Assembly (NCBI GenBank): GCA_001874305.1
Contig: MPCU01000005.1
Coordinates: 248,001 to 312,000, forward strand
Origin: Bacteriovorax sp. MedPE-SWde
GTDB lineage: Bacteria > Bdellovibrionota > Bacteriovoracia > Bacteriovoracales > Bacteriovoracaceae
Direction: 5' to 3'
Length of the DNA stretch: 64,000 nucleotides
The notes beneath the pieces were generated by a model. It was not told the origin of the DNA. It saw nothing but the letters and a program-made list of their open reading frames with translations, and ran no database searches. The position numbers and the translations under genes are program-made. Shown here piece by piece: positions 9,213-17,049 of the stretch (position 1 is its first letter; every line of letters begins with the position of its first letter).

Positions 9213-9914
9213 ATGAACTTAAACCAAAACTCAAATCGTAAAAAACAAATGCCTATTTTTGATGTGGAAGACTTTGAAATAGAAGATATCCCTTTTAGGC
9301 CACTTACTGATGGCCTAGGTTTTAACGATCAATATAGTGATTTTAAGAAACCTAAGACTACGATGAAGTCTAAAAGAGTCCAGGAAAAAGTATACGAACA
9401 AATGAGTAATGTTGAAGTTAAGAAAGATGTTCCAATGGAGCTTGAAGCTTTCTATAATGCTCCAAAGCACCGTTCACCACAAGTTAATAAAGAACTTGAT
9501 TTAAAAGTAAGAGTCGAAAGAAGTGCTCCCTTATTAAATAGATTCCTTGGTTGGTTCATTGATACTGCACTTTGTTTAAGTGTTTTCTCAATTATCACTG
9601 GAATGATGTATATCTCTACTTCAATGAGTCTAAAAGATTTTAACTCACTCATAATGACAGATTATAATTTCGTGTTTCCATTTATATTATTAGTTCTTGT
9701 ATATAATATTTATGGCATATCAATGGGCTTTCAACAGACGATTGGTCAAAAGCTTTTTAAAGTTAAAAATAACTTTGATCATGTTAAAACTGAGGCTGCT
9801 TCATTTCTTATAAAGAGATCATATTTTGAATTATTTTCTATATGTACTTTAGGTATACCTTACTTATTAAATTACGATTATAAAGTTCTTGGAAATAAGG
9901 TAGTTAAGTCATAA
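9213..9914 (+). CDS. RDD family membrane protein
   Basis: 233 residues. The first 100 are charged and probably cytoplasmic. A typical RDD domain follows: the Arg/Asp motif NRFLGWFID (residues 109-117) opens membrane helix 1 (about 111-135), helix 2 is at about 152-170, then GFQQTIGQKLFKVK and a further hydrophobic region near 205-222. RDD proteins are of mixed or unknown function, some with transport or envelope roles. Its stop shares one base with the start of the next gene (TAATG). Confidence 0.85.
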   Translation: MNLNQNSNRKKQMPIFDVEDFEIEDIPFRPLTDGLGFNDQYSDFKKPKTTMKSKRVQEKVYEQMSNVEVKKDVPMELEAFYNAPKHRSPQVNKELDLKVRVERSAPLLNRFLGWFIDTALCLSVFSIITGMMYISTSMSLKDFNSLIMTDYNFVFPFILLVLVYNIYGISMGFQQTIGQKLFKVKNNFDHVKTEAASFLIKRSYFELFSICTLGIPYLLNYDYKVLGNKVVKS

Positions 9915-10360
9915 TGAGCCTCAACGAAATATTAGAAAATAGAGAAGGTAAAACAATTGTATTCACAAATGGGTGCTTTGATATCCTTCATAAAGGCCAT
10001 ATAAGTTACTTAAACGATGCTAAAGACCAGGGTGACATACTAATTGTAGGTGTAAACTCAGACTCAAGCGTAAAAAGACTTAAGGGTGAGGATAGGCCAG
10101 TTAATAAGGAACTTGATCGCCAGTTCATGCTTGAAAACCTTAAGGCGGTAGATGCCGTTGCGATCTTTGAAGAAGATACTCCTTATAATTTAATCAATTC
10201 GATTCAGCCTGATATTCTTGTAAAAGGCGGGGATTGGAAGGTTGAAGATATTGTTGGCCACGATATTGTTACGGCTAAAGGTGGGATCGTAAAAAGTCTT
10301 CGTTTTGAAAATGGTTATTCGACTACGGACTTAATAAATAAAGTTCAAGGCCGCTCTTAA
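9914..10360 (+). CDS. rfaE2: RfaE2/HldE C-terminal type nucleotidyltransferase
   Basis: Stand-alone cytidylyltransferase-fold domain of 148 residues. The HxGH nucleotide motif is present in NGCFDILHKGH, with GVNSDSSVKRLKG and DILVKGGDW as in the adenylyltransferase half of HldE that makes ADP-heptose precursors of lipopolysaccharide. Only the transferase domain is here; no kinase half lies nearby. Glycerol-3-phosphate cytidylyltransferases share the fold, so the substrate is inferred from the closest motif pattern. Translation is coupled to the RDD gene. Confidence 0.85.
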   Translation: MSLNEILENREGKTIVFTNGCFDILHKGHISYLNDAKDQGDILIVGVNSDSSVKRLKGEDRPVNKELDRQFMLENLKAVDAVAIFEEDTPYNLINSIQPDILVKGGDWKVEDIVGHDIVTAKGGIVKSLRFENGYSTTDLINKVQGRS

Positions 10361-10517
10361 TACCCAACGAATTTCCTCTTATTTTTAATCTCTATGATAT
10401 TACAGACTTGTCTGAAAACTGCTTTTTAGTACCTGATTAAATGACTTAAGTACTTGAAAAAAAAGGCAAATTCTTCCACATTTCTCTCAAGTAAATTTCC
10501 GAGTGTCCGTTATGGTT

Positions 10518-10543
10518 ATTACTACTTAGGGGTAAGTAGTAAT
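10518..10543 (+). promoter_or_regulatory. Near-perfect inverted repeat upstream of flagellin 1
   Basis: Arms of 11 bases (ATTACTACTTA at 10518-10528 and TAAGTAGTAAT at 10533-10543) flank a GGGG loop; a further GTTA/TAAC can pair outside with a small bulge. No T-tract follows, so it is not a terminator. It starts 100 bases before the flagellin ATG and could be an mRNA stabilising hairpin, a translational control element or a dyad operator. Confidence 0.7.
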
Positions 10544-10598
10544 TATAACGAGTCGAGACAAGGAGTTTCGTACTTTCAATCACACAAGGAGGGTTTAA

Positions 10599-10616
10599 GT
10601 GAATCGAGGAGATTAG
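10599..10616 (+). CDS. Possible 5-codon leader ORF before flagellin 1
   Basis: An excellent Shine-Dalgarno (AAGGAGGG, 10586-10593) is placed 5 bases before a GTG that opens a five-codon frame (Met-Asn-Arg-Gly-Asp-stop). The stop ends one base before the flagellin ATG at 10618, and the flagellin ribosome site GAGGAG lies inside this mini-ORF. Translation of such a leader could deliver ribosomes to the flagellin start. This is seen in sequence only; the function is inferred. Confidence 0.35.
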   Translation: MNRGD

Positions 10617-10617
10617 T

Positions 10618-11451
10618 ATGGGTATGAGAATTAACACAAACGTAACATCATTAGCAGCACAAAGAAGTTTAGGTGGAGTAAAGAGAGCACAAAACTCTTC
10701 TATGCAAAAACTATCTTCTGGTAGCAGAATTAATAAAGCAGGAGACGATGCAGCAGGACTAGCGATTAGTGAAAAACTAAAAGCTGGAATTAGAGGGACT
10801 CAACAGGCGACAAGAAACGCAGGTGATGGGATCTCAATGGTACAAACAGCAGAAGGTGGTTTAAACGAGGTATCTAATATTCTTGTAAGACTAAGAGAGC
10901 TATCTGTACAAGCAGCATCTGATACAGTTGGTGATCAGGAAAGAAAGTTTACTGATCTAGAGTTTCAATCTTTAGTAAATGAAGTTGATAGAATTGCAGA
11001 ATCAACTAAGTTTAACGGAAAGAATCTTCTAAACGGTGAAGGAGATCAAATGGATTTCCAAATCGGTATCAACAATACTGAAGGACTTGATAGAATAGCT
11101 TTCAATCCTTCTGATACGAGTGCAAAGATAGGTGATATCGGAATTGAAGGTCTTGCAGTATCCTCGAAAGGTGATGCTCAGGGTAACTTAGAAGTTCTTG
11201 ATGAAGCAATCTCTTCTATCTCTGGAAACAGAGCAAACTTAGGGGCATTGCAGAACAGACTTCAATCGACAATTTCTAACCTAGAAGTATCGACTGAAAA
11301 CTTGAGTGAAGCGAATTCAAGAATTAGAGATACTGACATTGCATCTGAATCAGCTGAATTAGCGAGAACTAATATTCTTTCTAACTCTGCAACAGCAGTA
11401 CTTGCTCAGGCTAACCAGTCTAACCAAGGTGCGCTAAGATTAGTTGGTTAA
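10618..11451 (+). CDS. fliC: Flagellin 1
   Basis: Structural subunit of the flagellar filament, secreted by the flagellar type III system. N-terminal D0/D1 begins MGMRINTNVTSLAAQ and includes LSSGSRINKAGDDAAGLAISEKL; C-terminal D1/D0 ends with AQANQSNQGALRLVG. At 277 residues it lacks D2/D3 domains, as usual in short flagellins. ATG at 10618 has GAGGAG 6 bases upstream; the second in-frame ATG at 10624 is less well placed. It has its own terminator and is followed by a second flagellin gene. The central Ser/Thr-rich stretch could carry glycans, in line with the nearby glycosyltransferase-type genes. Confidence 0.97.
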   Translation: MGMRINTNVTSLAAQRSLGGVKRAQNSSMQKLSSGSRINKAGDDAAGLAISEKLKAGIRGTQQATRNAGDGISMVQTAEGGLNEVSNILVRLRELSVQAASDTVGDQERKFTDLEFQSLVNEVDRIAESTKFNGKNLLNGEGDQMDFQIGINNTEGLDRIAFNPSDTSAKIGDIGIEGLAVSSKGDAQGNLEVLDEAISSISGNRANLGALQNRLQSTISNLEVSTENLSEANSRIRDTDIASESAELARTNILSNSATAVLAQANQSNQGALRLVG

Positions 11452-11485
11452 TAACTACTTAAAACAAACACTTAAATACCTGAAG

Positions 11486-11513
11486 GGCCGCTCTATGCGG
11501 CCTTTCTTTTTTC
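11486..11513 (+). terminator. Rho-independent terminator after flagellin 1
   Basis: Perfect 6-bp stem GGCCGC / GCGGCC (11486-11491 and 11497-11502) with a 5-base loop followed by TTTCTTTTTT. It makes the first flagellin gene monocistronic. Confidence 0.9.
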
Positions 11514-11660
11514 TAAACACTCTCTAATTGACTCATTAATAACTTACTTAAATCCATATTCATTACTAAAATCAAAATTAATGCCAAAATAAATTACTGT
11601 ATAACCTATTGAAATAATAGATTAAACTCATGTTTTTACGATAGTACTTGACAAAAAAAC

Positions 11661-11688
11661 TAAAGAAAATAACCAAGCGCAACGATAG
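11661..11688 (+). promoter_or_regulatory. Possible sigma-28-type promoter of flagellin 2
   Basis: TAAAG (11661-11665) and a CGATA core within AACGATAG (11681-11688) resemble the flagellar sigma-28 elements TAAA and GCCGATAA, with spacing one base longer than the usual 15. It lies about 70 bases before the gene. A TTGACA also occurs just upstream (11648-11653) but has no matching -10 element. Assignment is by eye and tentative. Confidence 0.35.
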
Positions 11689-11758
11689 GGTAAGTGTCTG
11701 ACAAAAACTGTCAAACAAAAAATGGAAAAATGGTTAACACTTATTTAAGGAGAAAAAC

Positions 11759-12589
11759 ATGGGCTTACGAATTTCAACTAACGTTGCATCACAAACAGTA
11801 CAAAAGAACCTAAGACAAGTAACAGCAGGTGGGAAAGATTCACTAGAGAAACTATCTAGTGGTAAGAGGATCACAAAGGCCTCTGACGATGCTGCCGGTC
11901 TAGCAATTGCTAAGAACCTAGAAGCGTCGACAAAAGGATTAAGAGCAGCAACTAGAAACGCAAATGATGGTATCTCATTAGTACAAACGGCTGAAGGGGG
12001 TCTAAATGAGACGTCTAACATCCTTACAAGACTAAGAGAGCTAACAGTTCAAGCAGCATCAGATACAATTGGTGACTCAGAAAGAGGATTCTTGGACAAA
12101 GAATATCAACAGTTAACAACAGAAGTAGATAGAATCGCACAATCAACTTCATTTAACGGATCAAATCTTTTAAATGGTGAAGGTGACGAGAAAGACATAC
12201 AAGTTGGAGCAACTGATGGAGAGCAAAATAGAATTACATTCGATGGCTCTCAGACAGACGCAACAGCAGACTCTATTGGAATAGGTGGAACAGGAGTATC
12301 TTCTAAAGATGATGCGCTAAGTTCAATGGCCGAAATCGATAGTGCAATTGAAAATGTATCAGGACAACGTGCCGACCTCGGTTCAATCCAGTCAAGACTA
12401 CAATCGACTGTATCGAACTTAGAGATTCAAACACTAAATCAGGATGCAGCAAGATCAATGATTGAAGATGTAGACGTAGCACAAGAGTCTGCGAAAATGG
12501 CTTCAAACAATGTTATCAAGCAAGCGGGTATTGCAACATTAGCACAAGCTAACAGCATACCAAATGCAGCAATGAGACTAGTAGGATAA
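11759..12589 (+). CDS. Flagellin 2
   Basis: Second flagellin, 276 residues, clearly a paralogue of the first with the same D0/D1-only architecture: MGLRISTNVASQ at the N-terminus, LSSGKRITKASDDAAGLAIAKNL, and a C-terminus ending NSIPNAAMRLVG. The RBS AAGGAG is 6 bases before ATG. Codons and composition match its neighbour, so this is a local duplication that has diverged, allowing a filament of mixed subunits. It is followed by two terminator-like hairpins. Confidence 0.97.
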   Translation: MGLRISTNVASQTVQKNLRQVTAGGKDSLEKLSSGKRITKASDDAAGLAIAKNLEASTKGLRAATRNANDGISLVQTAEGGLNETSNILTRLRELTVQAASDTIGDSERGFLDKEYQQLTTEVDRIAQSTSFNGSNLLNGEGDEKDIQVGATDGEQNRITFDGSQTDATADSIGIGGTGVSSKDDALSSMAEIDSAIENVSGQRADLGSIQSRLQSTVSNLEIQTLNQDAARSMIEDVDVAQESAKMASNNVIKQAGIATLAQANSIPNAAMRLVG

Positions 12590-12643
12590 TCAAAGAAATA
12601 TCAGGTACGGGGGGATAAACTCCTCCCATCCTTTCTTAAGTAC

Positions 12644-12678
12644 GGGATAAGTTTTTACCATGAACTTATACCTTTTTT
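12644..12678 (+). terminator. Terminator after flagellin 2 (first of two)
   Basis: Stem ATAAGTT / AACTTAT (12647-12653 and 12663-12669), extended by a GG/CC pair across one mismatch, with a 9-base loop followed by six T (12673-12678). Confidence 0.75.
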
Positions 12679-12689
12679 GCCCATTTTAT

Positions 12690-12731
12690 TTCCCTGGGCA
12701 GAGATTTTTTATTAATGCCCAGGGAATTTTT
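12690..12731 (+). terminator. Second hairpin between flagellin 2 and the PilZ gene
   Basis: Perfect 10-bp stem TTCCCTGGGC / GCCCAGGGAA (12690-12699 and 12717-12726), 17-base loop, then TTTTT. The T-tract abuts the ribosome site of the next gene (AAAGGA before 12752), so the hairpin can act as backup terminator or as an attenuator in the PilZ gene leader. Confidence 0.75.
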
Positions 12732-12751
12732 GGGGAACTAAAGGAAAGACT

Positions 12752-13441
12752 ATGTTAAAGCAAAAAAAAGATGAGACTAGAGAATTTGAAACTTTGATAC
12801 TAGAAGCTGTAAAGGCTGAATCAAGTGCATTTATCTGGGACATTTGCGGAGACGAAGTTATAAGAGTTCCTGTTGAATTAAAAAACTTTAATAGCTATAA
12901 GAAAAAGATTAATTTTACTCTAGATCATAGAGCAAAGTACTACCTGAAGGATCTTATTAAAGGTCCAGGACTGTTAAAGTTCTACATTCCTAATCAACAA
13001 CTTCTCTTCGTTTCAAAAATAGATCTCTATAGAGGAACACAGTTAGAAGTTTGTTATCCTGATATGTTTAAAAAGCATGATCGTAGAAGAGATGACAGGG
13101 TTGAACCTCTAATTCCAGTATTTTTTAAAAGCGATGGATTAAAGAAAGAATGTTATGACCTTAGTCATGGCGGCTTTTCATTCGTTATGAACAATATGGA
13201 ATATAGAAAAGTTAAGTACAAAATTGATAAAGAACTAGAATGCCAAATTGAATTTCCATTCAAGAAAGTAAAAGTCGCAGTAAAGGTAGTTAATGTTGCA
13301 AACATTAAGCTATTCCAACTAGATAGATTCCCTTATGGTGCTAAGAGAGTTTCATTTCAGATAATAGAAGGTGACTTCTTTAAAGAATCTGTAACGAAAT
13401 TAGCTAAAGGAATGAAAAAACTTCTTATCGATCTTCTCTAG
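12752..13441 (+). CDS. PilZ domain protein
   Basis: 229 residues. The C-terminal part (about residues 105-225) is a PilZ cyclic-di-GMP receptor domain: the RxxxR arm is in RRRDDRVEP (about 110-118) and the second motif is DLSHGGFSF. The N-terminal 100 residues look like a YcgR-type beta-rich accessory domain. Standing behind two flagellin genes, it is a plausible cyclic-di-GMP brake or effector of motility; that role is inferred from position. RBS AAAGGA is 8 bases before the ATG. Confidence 0.85.
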   Translation: MLKQKKDETREFETLILEAVKAESSAFIWDICGDEVIRVPVELKNFNSYKKKINFTLDHRAKYYLKDLIKGPGLLKFYIPNQQLLFVSKIDLYRGTQLEVCYPDMFKKHDRRRDDRVEPLIPVFFKSDGLKKECYDLSHGGFSFVMNNMEYRKVKYKIDKELECQIEFPFKKVKVAVKVVNVANIKLFQLDRFPYGAKRVSFQIIEGDFFKESVTKLAKGMKKLLIDLL

Positions 13442-13458
13442 AAGATATAATATGGCTT

Positions 13459-14181
13459 ATGGCCATTTATGCAATTTCAGATATTCATGTAAAAATTGAC
13501 GGACAAAACTCCGAAGTCTTAAAAAAGTTCATTAGTAATGATTTTAAGAATGACGATATTATATACTTCCTTGGAGATATTTTCGATCTTCTCATTGGTC
13601 CACACTCTCAATACTATTCATTATTTGATTGGTTCTTCCTAAGGCTTGAAGAGTTAATTTCAAAAGGTATTGAAATACATTACTTTGAAGGTAATCACGA
13701 CTTTCATCTTGAAAAGTTACTTGGTAAACTTGGAATAAATGTCCATAAATCACCTGTTGTAAAAGAGTACTATGGAAAGAAGTTTCTCTTTTGTCATGGA
13801 GATGAAATCGAAATAGGAAATCCAAGCTATAAGGCGTATAAGAGCTTTATTACAAGCCGCCCTTTAAATATTATTGCAAACTATGTAATGCCATATTCTG
13901 TTCTAAATCTTATTGGTGAAAACGCTTCAAAAAAGAGTCGAAAGAGAAATAAAAATAGGTATGGAAATCCACAAGAAAATCTAAGAATTAGAGATAGCTT
14001 TAGAGAAGCATCAGCTATAGCTGTTGAGAAATTTAATGCCGAAGTCGTAATCTGTGGACACAGTCACTTTAAGGATGATTTTGAATGGGGTAACCACAGG
14101 TATTTAAATTGTGGCTACCTACCAGTTACGAAAAATTATATTGAAATTGATGAATCAAAAATAAGTTTTATATCTCTATAA
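13459..14181 (+). CDS. lpxH: LpxH-like UDP-2,3-diacylglucosamine hydrolase
   Basis: Calcineurin-type metallophosphoesterase with all metal-ligand blocks: AISDIH, LGDIFDLL, EGNHDFH, LFCHGDE and CGHSHF. Length 240 matches LpxH, which cleaves UDP-diacylglucosamine to lipid X in lipid A synthesis at the inner membrane face. Other metallophosphoesterases share these blocks; the spacing and the HGDE segment favour LpxH or LpxH2. Its 3' end overlaps the convergent recN by 6 bases. Confidence 0.82.
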   Translation: MAIYAISDIHVKIDGQNSEVLKKFISNDFKNDDIIYFLGDIFDLLIGPHSQYYSLFDWFFLRLEELISKGIEIHYFEGNHDFHLEKLLGKLGINVHKSPVVKEYYGKKFLFCHGDEIEIGNPSYKAYKSFITSRPLNIIANYVMPYSVLNLIGENASKKSRKRNKNRYGNPQENLRIRDSFREASAIAVEKFNAEVVICGHSHFKDDFEWGNHRYLNCGYLPVTKNYIEIDESKISFISL

Positions 14182-15789
14182 AACTTGCATTTCTTTTATT
14201 ACAGGTTCCATTTCTTCTTTTGAAACATGTCTCACTTTTGACTCTGTCCTCGTATTGTCGTCAGCTACTATTGGTGACTTATTAACTAAGATCATATGAT
14301 CTGAACAATAAGCAATCTGAGGTAAATGTGTTATTGCAATAACCTGGCTTGATTCGGAAACTTTAGCAAGTGCCTTACCAATAGATAAAGCGGTTTCTCC
14401 ACCGACACCAGTATCGATTTCATCAAAGAGAAAGACACTGATAGATCCAGATTGGCTTAGTACTTGTCTAAGAGCAAGTAAGATTCTTGATAGTTCACCA
14501 CCTGAAGCGATGTTTTTAATTGGGTGATAACCTTCCCCTGGGTTTGTTTGAGCAAAGAAAGAAAGATGAGAAATACCTTTAGCATTTAAATGTTCATTTT
14601 TGCTAATTCTAAGATCTATTACTGCACCTTCCATATTTAAATCATGTATAAGTGCTGTGAGGTTTTTAGAGAGAATAGACGCTTGCTTAAGACGCTCATT
14701 ATGAAGCTCAAGAGCAATACGATGACAAGAATCTGAAGCTTTAGATATATTAAGAATTAACTTTGTAATTTCACTGTCTATAACTTCAATATTATTAAAT
14801 TCATCTTGATACTTTTGTTTTGTTGCGATTAGACCAGACGTATCTGTATTATACTTACGTTTAAGCTTTTGATAAATATCTAAGCGATCTACAACTTCAG
14901 TAATATCACTATCAAGTTCATCCGAGTCTAGGGATTTCGATACCTCAAAAGATATATCTTCAAGCTCTGATTTAATATTTTCGAATCTATCATAAAGTGC
15001 ATCAGTGTTTGTAAGCTGAGATACTTCTCTCTGTGCTTGAGATATTTTATTTAAAAGGCTACCTTCACTTTCAGAAATGATATGAGATAAAGACGAGTAT
15101 ACTTTCTTTCGCTCTTCGAATTCTAAAATAGAGTCCTTTTTCTCTCGTAGTTCTTTTTCGTCAGTCTCGCTTGGATCAAGCTTATTAAGCTCTATCAGTT
15201 GAAATTCTAAGAAGTCCTTTCTCTCTAATGATCTTGATTTCCTTTCCTGGAGGTCTATTAGCTGTGATTCGAAATTCGTTAGTTTGTTAAATTCTTCTTC
15301 ATATTTTTTGAACGTCTTATCAAGGCCTGCGTAATTATCAAGAAGTTTTAATTGATACTCTTCTGACAGAAGTTTTTGATTCTCAAACTGCCCTACGAGA
15401 TCGACAAATTTTCTCGCAACAAGTGAGAGAATGCTGACAGGACAGCTTTGATAATTTAGAAAAGATTTAGACTTTCCTGAGTTATATATAACACGTTTGA
15501 TTACGATATCATCTTCAAATGGATAGCCTATGTCATCAAAGTAGGCTTGAGCTTTTTCTGAGTGGCAAGAAAATACCACTTCAATTGTAGCAAACTCAGC
15601 ATCGCGCCTAACTAGCTTCTTATCGGCACGAGCACCAAAACTCATCTGTAAGGCATCAAGAATTAAACTCTTACCTGATCCTGTTTCACCAACAATAGTG
15701 TTAAAGTTAGTTGAGAAATCTATCGTCTGATTTCTGAAGGTCGCAAAGTTTTGAAGTTTAACTGTCGTGAGATTTAATTTACCATTCAT
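14176..15789 (-). CDS. recN: DNA repair protein RecN
   Basis: SMC-like ATPase that acts at double-strand breaks. Walker A is GETGSGKS near residue 36; a long central coiled coil spans about residues 155-370; the signature IASGGELSRILLAL and Walker B SVFLFDEIDTGVGG lie in the C-terminal lobe. Length 537 is normal. Start ATG shares a base with the nadK stop (TAATG), a pairing (nadK-recN) found in many bacteria. Confidence 0.96.
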   Translation of the reverse strand: MNGKLNLTTVKLQNFATFRNQTIDFSTNFNTIVGETGSGKSLILDALQMSFGARADKKLVRRDAEFATIEVVFSCHSEKAQAYFDDIGYPFEDDIVIKRVIYNSGKSKSFLNYQSCPVSILSLVARKFVDLVGQFENQKLLSEEYQLKLLDNYAGLDKTFKKYEEEFNKLTNFESQLIDLQERKSRSLERKDFLEFQLIELNKLDPSETDEKELREKKDSILEFEERKKVYSSLSHIISESEGSLLNKISQAQREVSQLTNTDALYDRFENIKSELEDISFEVSKSLDSDELDSDITEVVDRLDIYQKLKRKYNTDTSGLIATKQKYQDEFNNIEVIDSEITKLILNISKASDSCHRIALELHNERLKQASILSKNLTALIHDLNMEGAVIDLRISKNEHLNAKGISHLSFFAQTNPGEGYHPIKNIASGGELSRILLALRQVLSQSGSISVFLFDEIDTGVGGETALSIGKALAKVSESSQVIAITHLPQIAYCSDHMILVNKSPIVADDNTRTESKVRHVSKEEMEPVIKEMQVL

Positions 15790-16685
15790 TATCTTCTACC
15801 GTGTCTAAATTTATCTTTTAGTGTTTTGAAGTATAGCCTTTCTTTATTATTAACTAATGAAACATGTTTGCGGGAAGGTTTAGATATTCTTATCTTCTGA
15901 TTTTTCATTACTGTAATGGCCTCTTGACCATCTAGAGTAAGAAAAATTTCATCTTCACCTTTTGGTATTTTAATATAAATTGATTCTGTATCAGGAAGTA
16001 CTAGTGGCCTATGTGTTAGGGCATGTGGACAAATTGGGTTTAATATTATTCCCTTTACACCTGGATGAACGATTGGACCGCCGGCCGCTAAGGAATAAGC
16101 TGTTGAGCCTATTGGACTAGAGACAATAAGTCCGTCCCCTGCAAGGTTATAAATATTTTCTAGTTCAGTATCAAGTGAGATACTAAACATTCTTGAAATT
16201 CCACTCTTTGAGATAACTGCATCATTAACAAAATAACCAGATCTAACAACCTTGTCTTGTTGAAGTATCTCTGCTTTATAAAGTGGAACATTATGAGTCT
16301 CAAAATTACCTTTTAAGACTTGAGCAAGGTCGTCGTGAAATTCATGTTTAGAAAACTCTGTAATAAATCCAAGATTCCCCATGTTAATTCCAAAAATTGG
16401 AGGGGAGTTCTTTTTAGAAGTTCTAGCAACACCAATAAGTGTTCCATCGCCACCTAATGTAACGAGTAGCTGACAAAGAGAATGCATTTCATTCTTTGTG
16501 ACCAGATTAAACTTTATTTTAGTTGTTTGATAAATTTCGTGAAGTCTCTGTGTCTCATCTACAGCAAAAAAGATTTCAATTTTCCTTCTTCTTAACCATT
16601 CTGTTAAGTTAGGAAGAATTGTCATGAAATCATGTATCGCCTTTGGCTTTAATATGATTCCAACGTTTTTAATCTGTTCTGACAT
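15789..16685 (-). CDS. nadK: NAD kinase
   Basis: Phosphorylates NAD to NADP. The GGDGTLIGVAR motif and the downstream NMGNLGFITEF are diagnostic, as are SSPIGSTAYSLAAGGPIVHP and the late LTLDGQ. Length 298. I use ATG at 16685 because AGAGG is 5 bases upstream; a GTG two codons earlier is possible. It overlaps the upstream response regulator gene by 17 bases, so NADP supply sits in the same transcript as a two-component pair. Confidence 0.95.
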   Translation of the reverse strand: MSEQIKNVGIILKPKAIHDFMTILPNLTEWLRRRKIEIFFAVDETQRLHEIYQTTKIKFNLVTKNEMHSLCQLLVTLGGDGTLIGVARTSKKNSPPIFGINMGNLGFITEFSKHEFHDDLAQVLKGNFETHNVPLYKAEILQQDKVVRSGYFVNDAVISKSGISRMFSISLDTELENIYNLAGDGLIVSSPIGSTAYSLAAGGPIVHPGVKGIILNPICPHALTHRPLVLPDTESIYIKIPKGEDEIFLTLDGQEAITVMKNQKIRISKPSRKHVSLVNNKERLYFKTLKDKFRHGRR

Positions 16686-17046
16686 GAGCACCTCTTATGA
16701 TTTCTTCAATAAATACTTTTACATCTGCAAAAGGCTTACTGTAAATACTGCAACCATACAATTTCGCCTTTTCAAGTATTTGCGGTGAACTATAAGCAGT
16801 TATAATGATAAATTTTGTAGATATCTCTTCATTACTTAATACTTTTTTAGACTCTTCGATAATATCGAAGCCAGTTATGTCTTGAAGCATCAAGTCACAA
16901 ATAATTATGTCATATGAGTTATTTAGTATATGTTTTATCGCAGCAGTACCATTATTTGTTGCTTCAACTGTTGCACCCTTTTTCTCAAGGAGTAACTTTA
17001 AAGTTCTTTGAATAAGTGGTTCGTCTTCAATTAATAAAATATTCAT
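16669..17046 (-). CDS. Single-domain response regulator (CheY-like)
   Basis: 125 residues, a receiver domain with no output domain. Acidic pocket ED at residues 7-8, phospho-acceptor Asp51 in IIICDLML, Thr83 in IITAYS and Lys104 in YSKPF. It is 3 bases downstream of the histidine kinase gene and is its likely partner. Without an output domain it must signal through protein-protein contact, for example to the flagellar switch or another kinase. Confidence 0.93.
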   Translation of the reverse strand: MNILLIEDEPLIQRTLKLLLEKKGATVEATNNGTAAIKHILNNSYDIIICDLMLQDITGFDIIEESKKVLSNEEISTKFIIITAYSSPQILEKAKLYGCSIYSKPFADVKVFIEEIIRGAHVRTD

Positions 17047-17049
17047 TCA

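Noticed and set aside
10492-10512. Possible sigma-28 promoter of the first flagellin
   Set aside because: TAAA is present, but the only CCG-like block is several bases too close.
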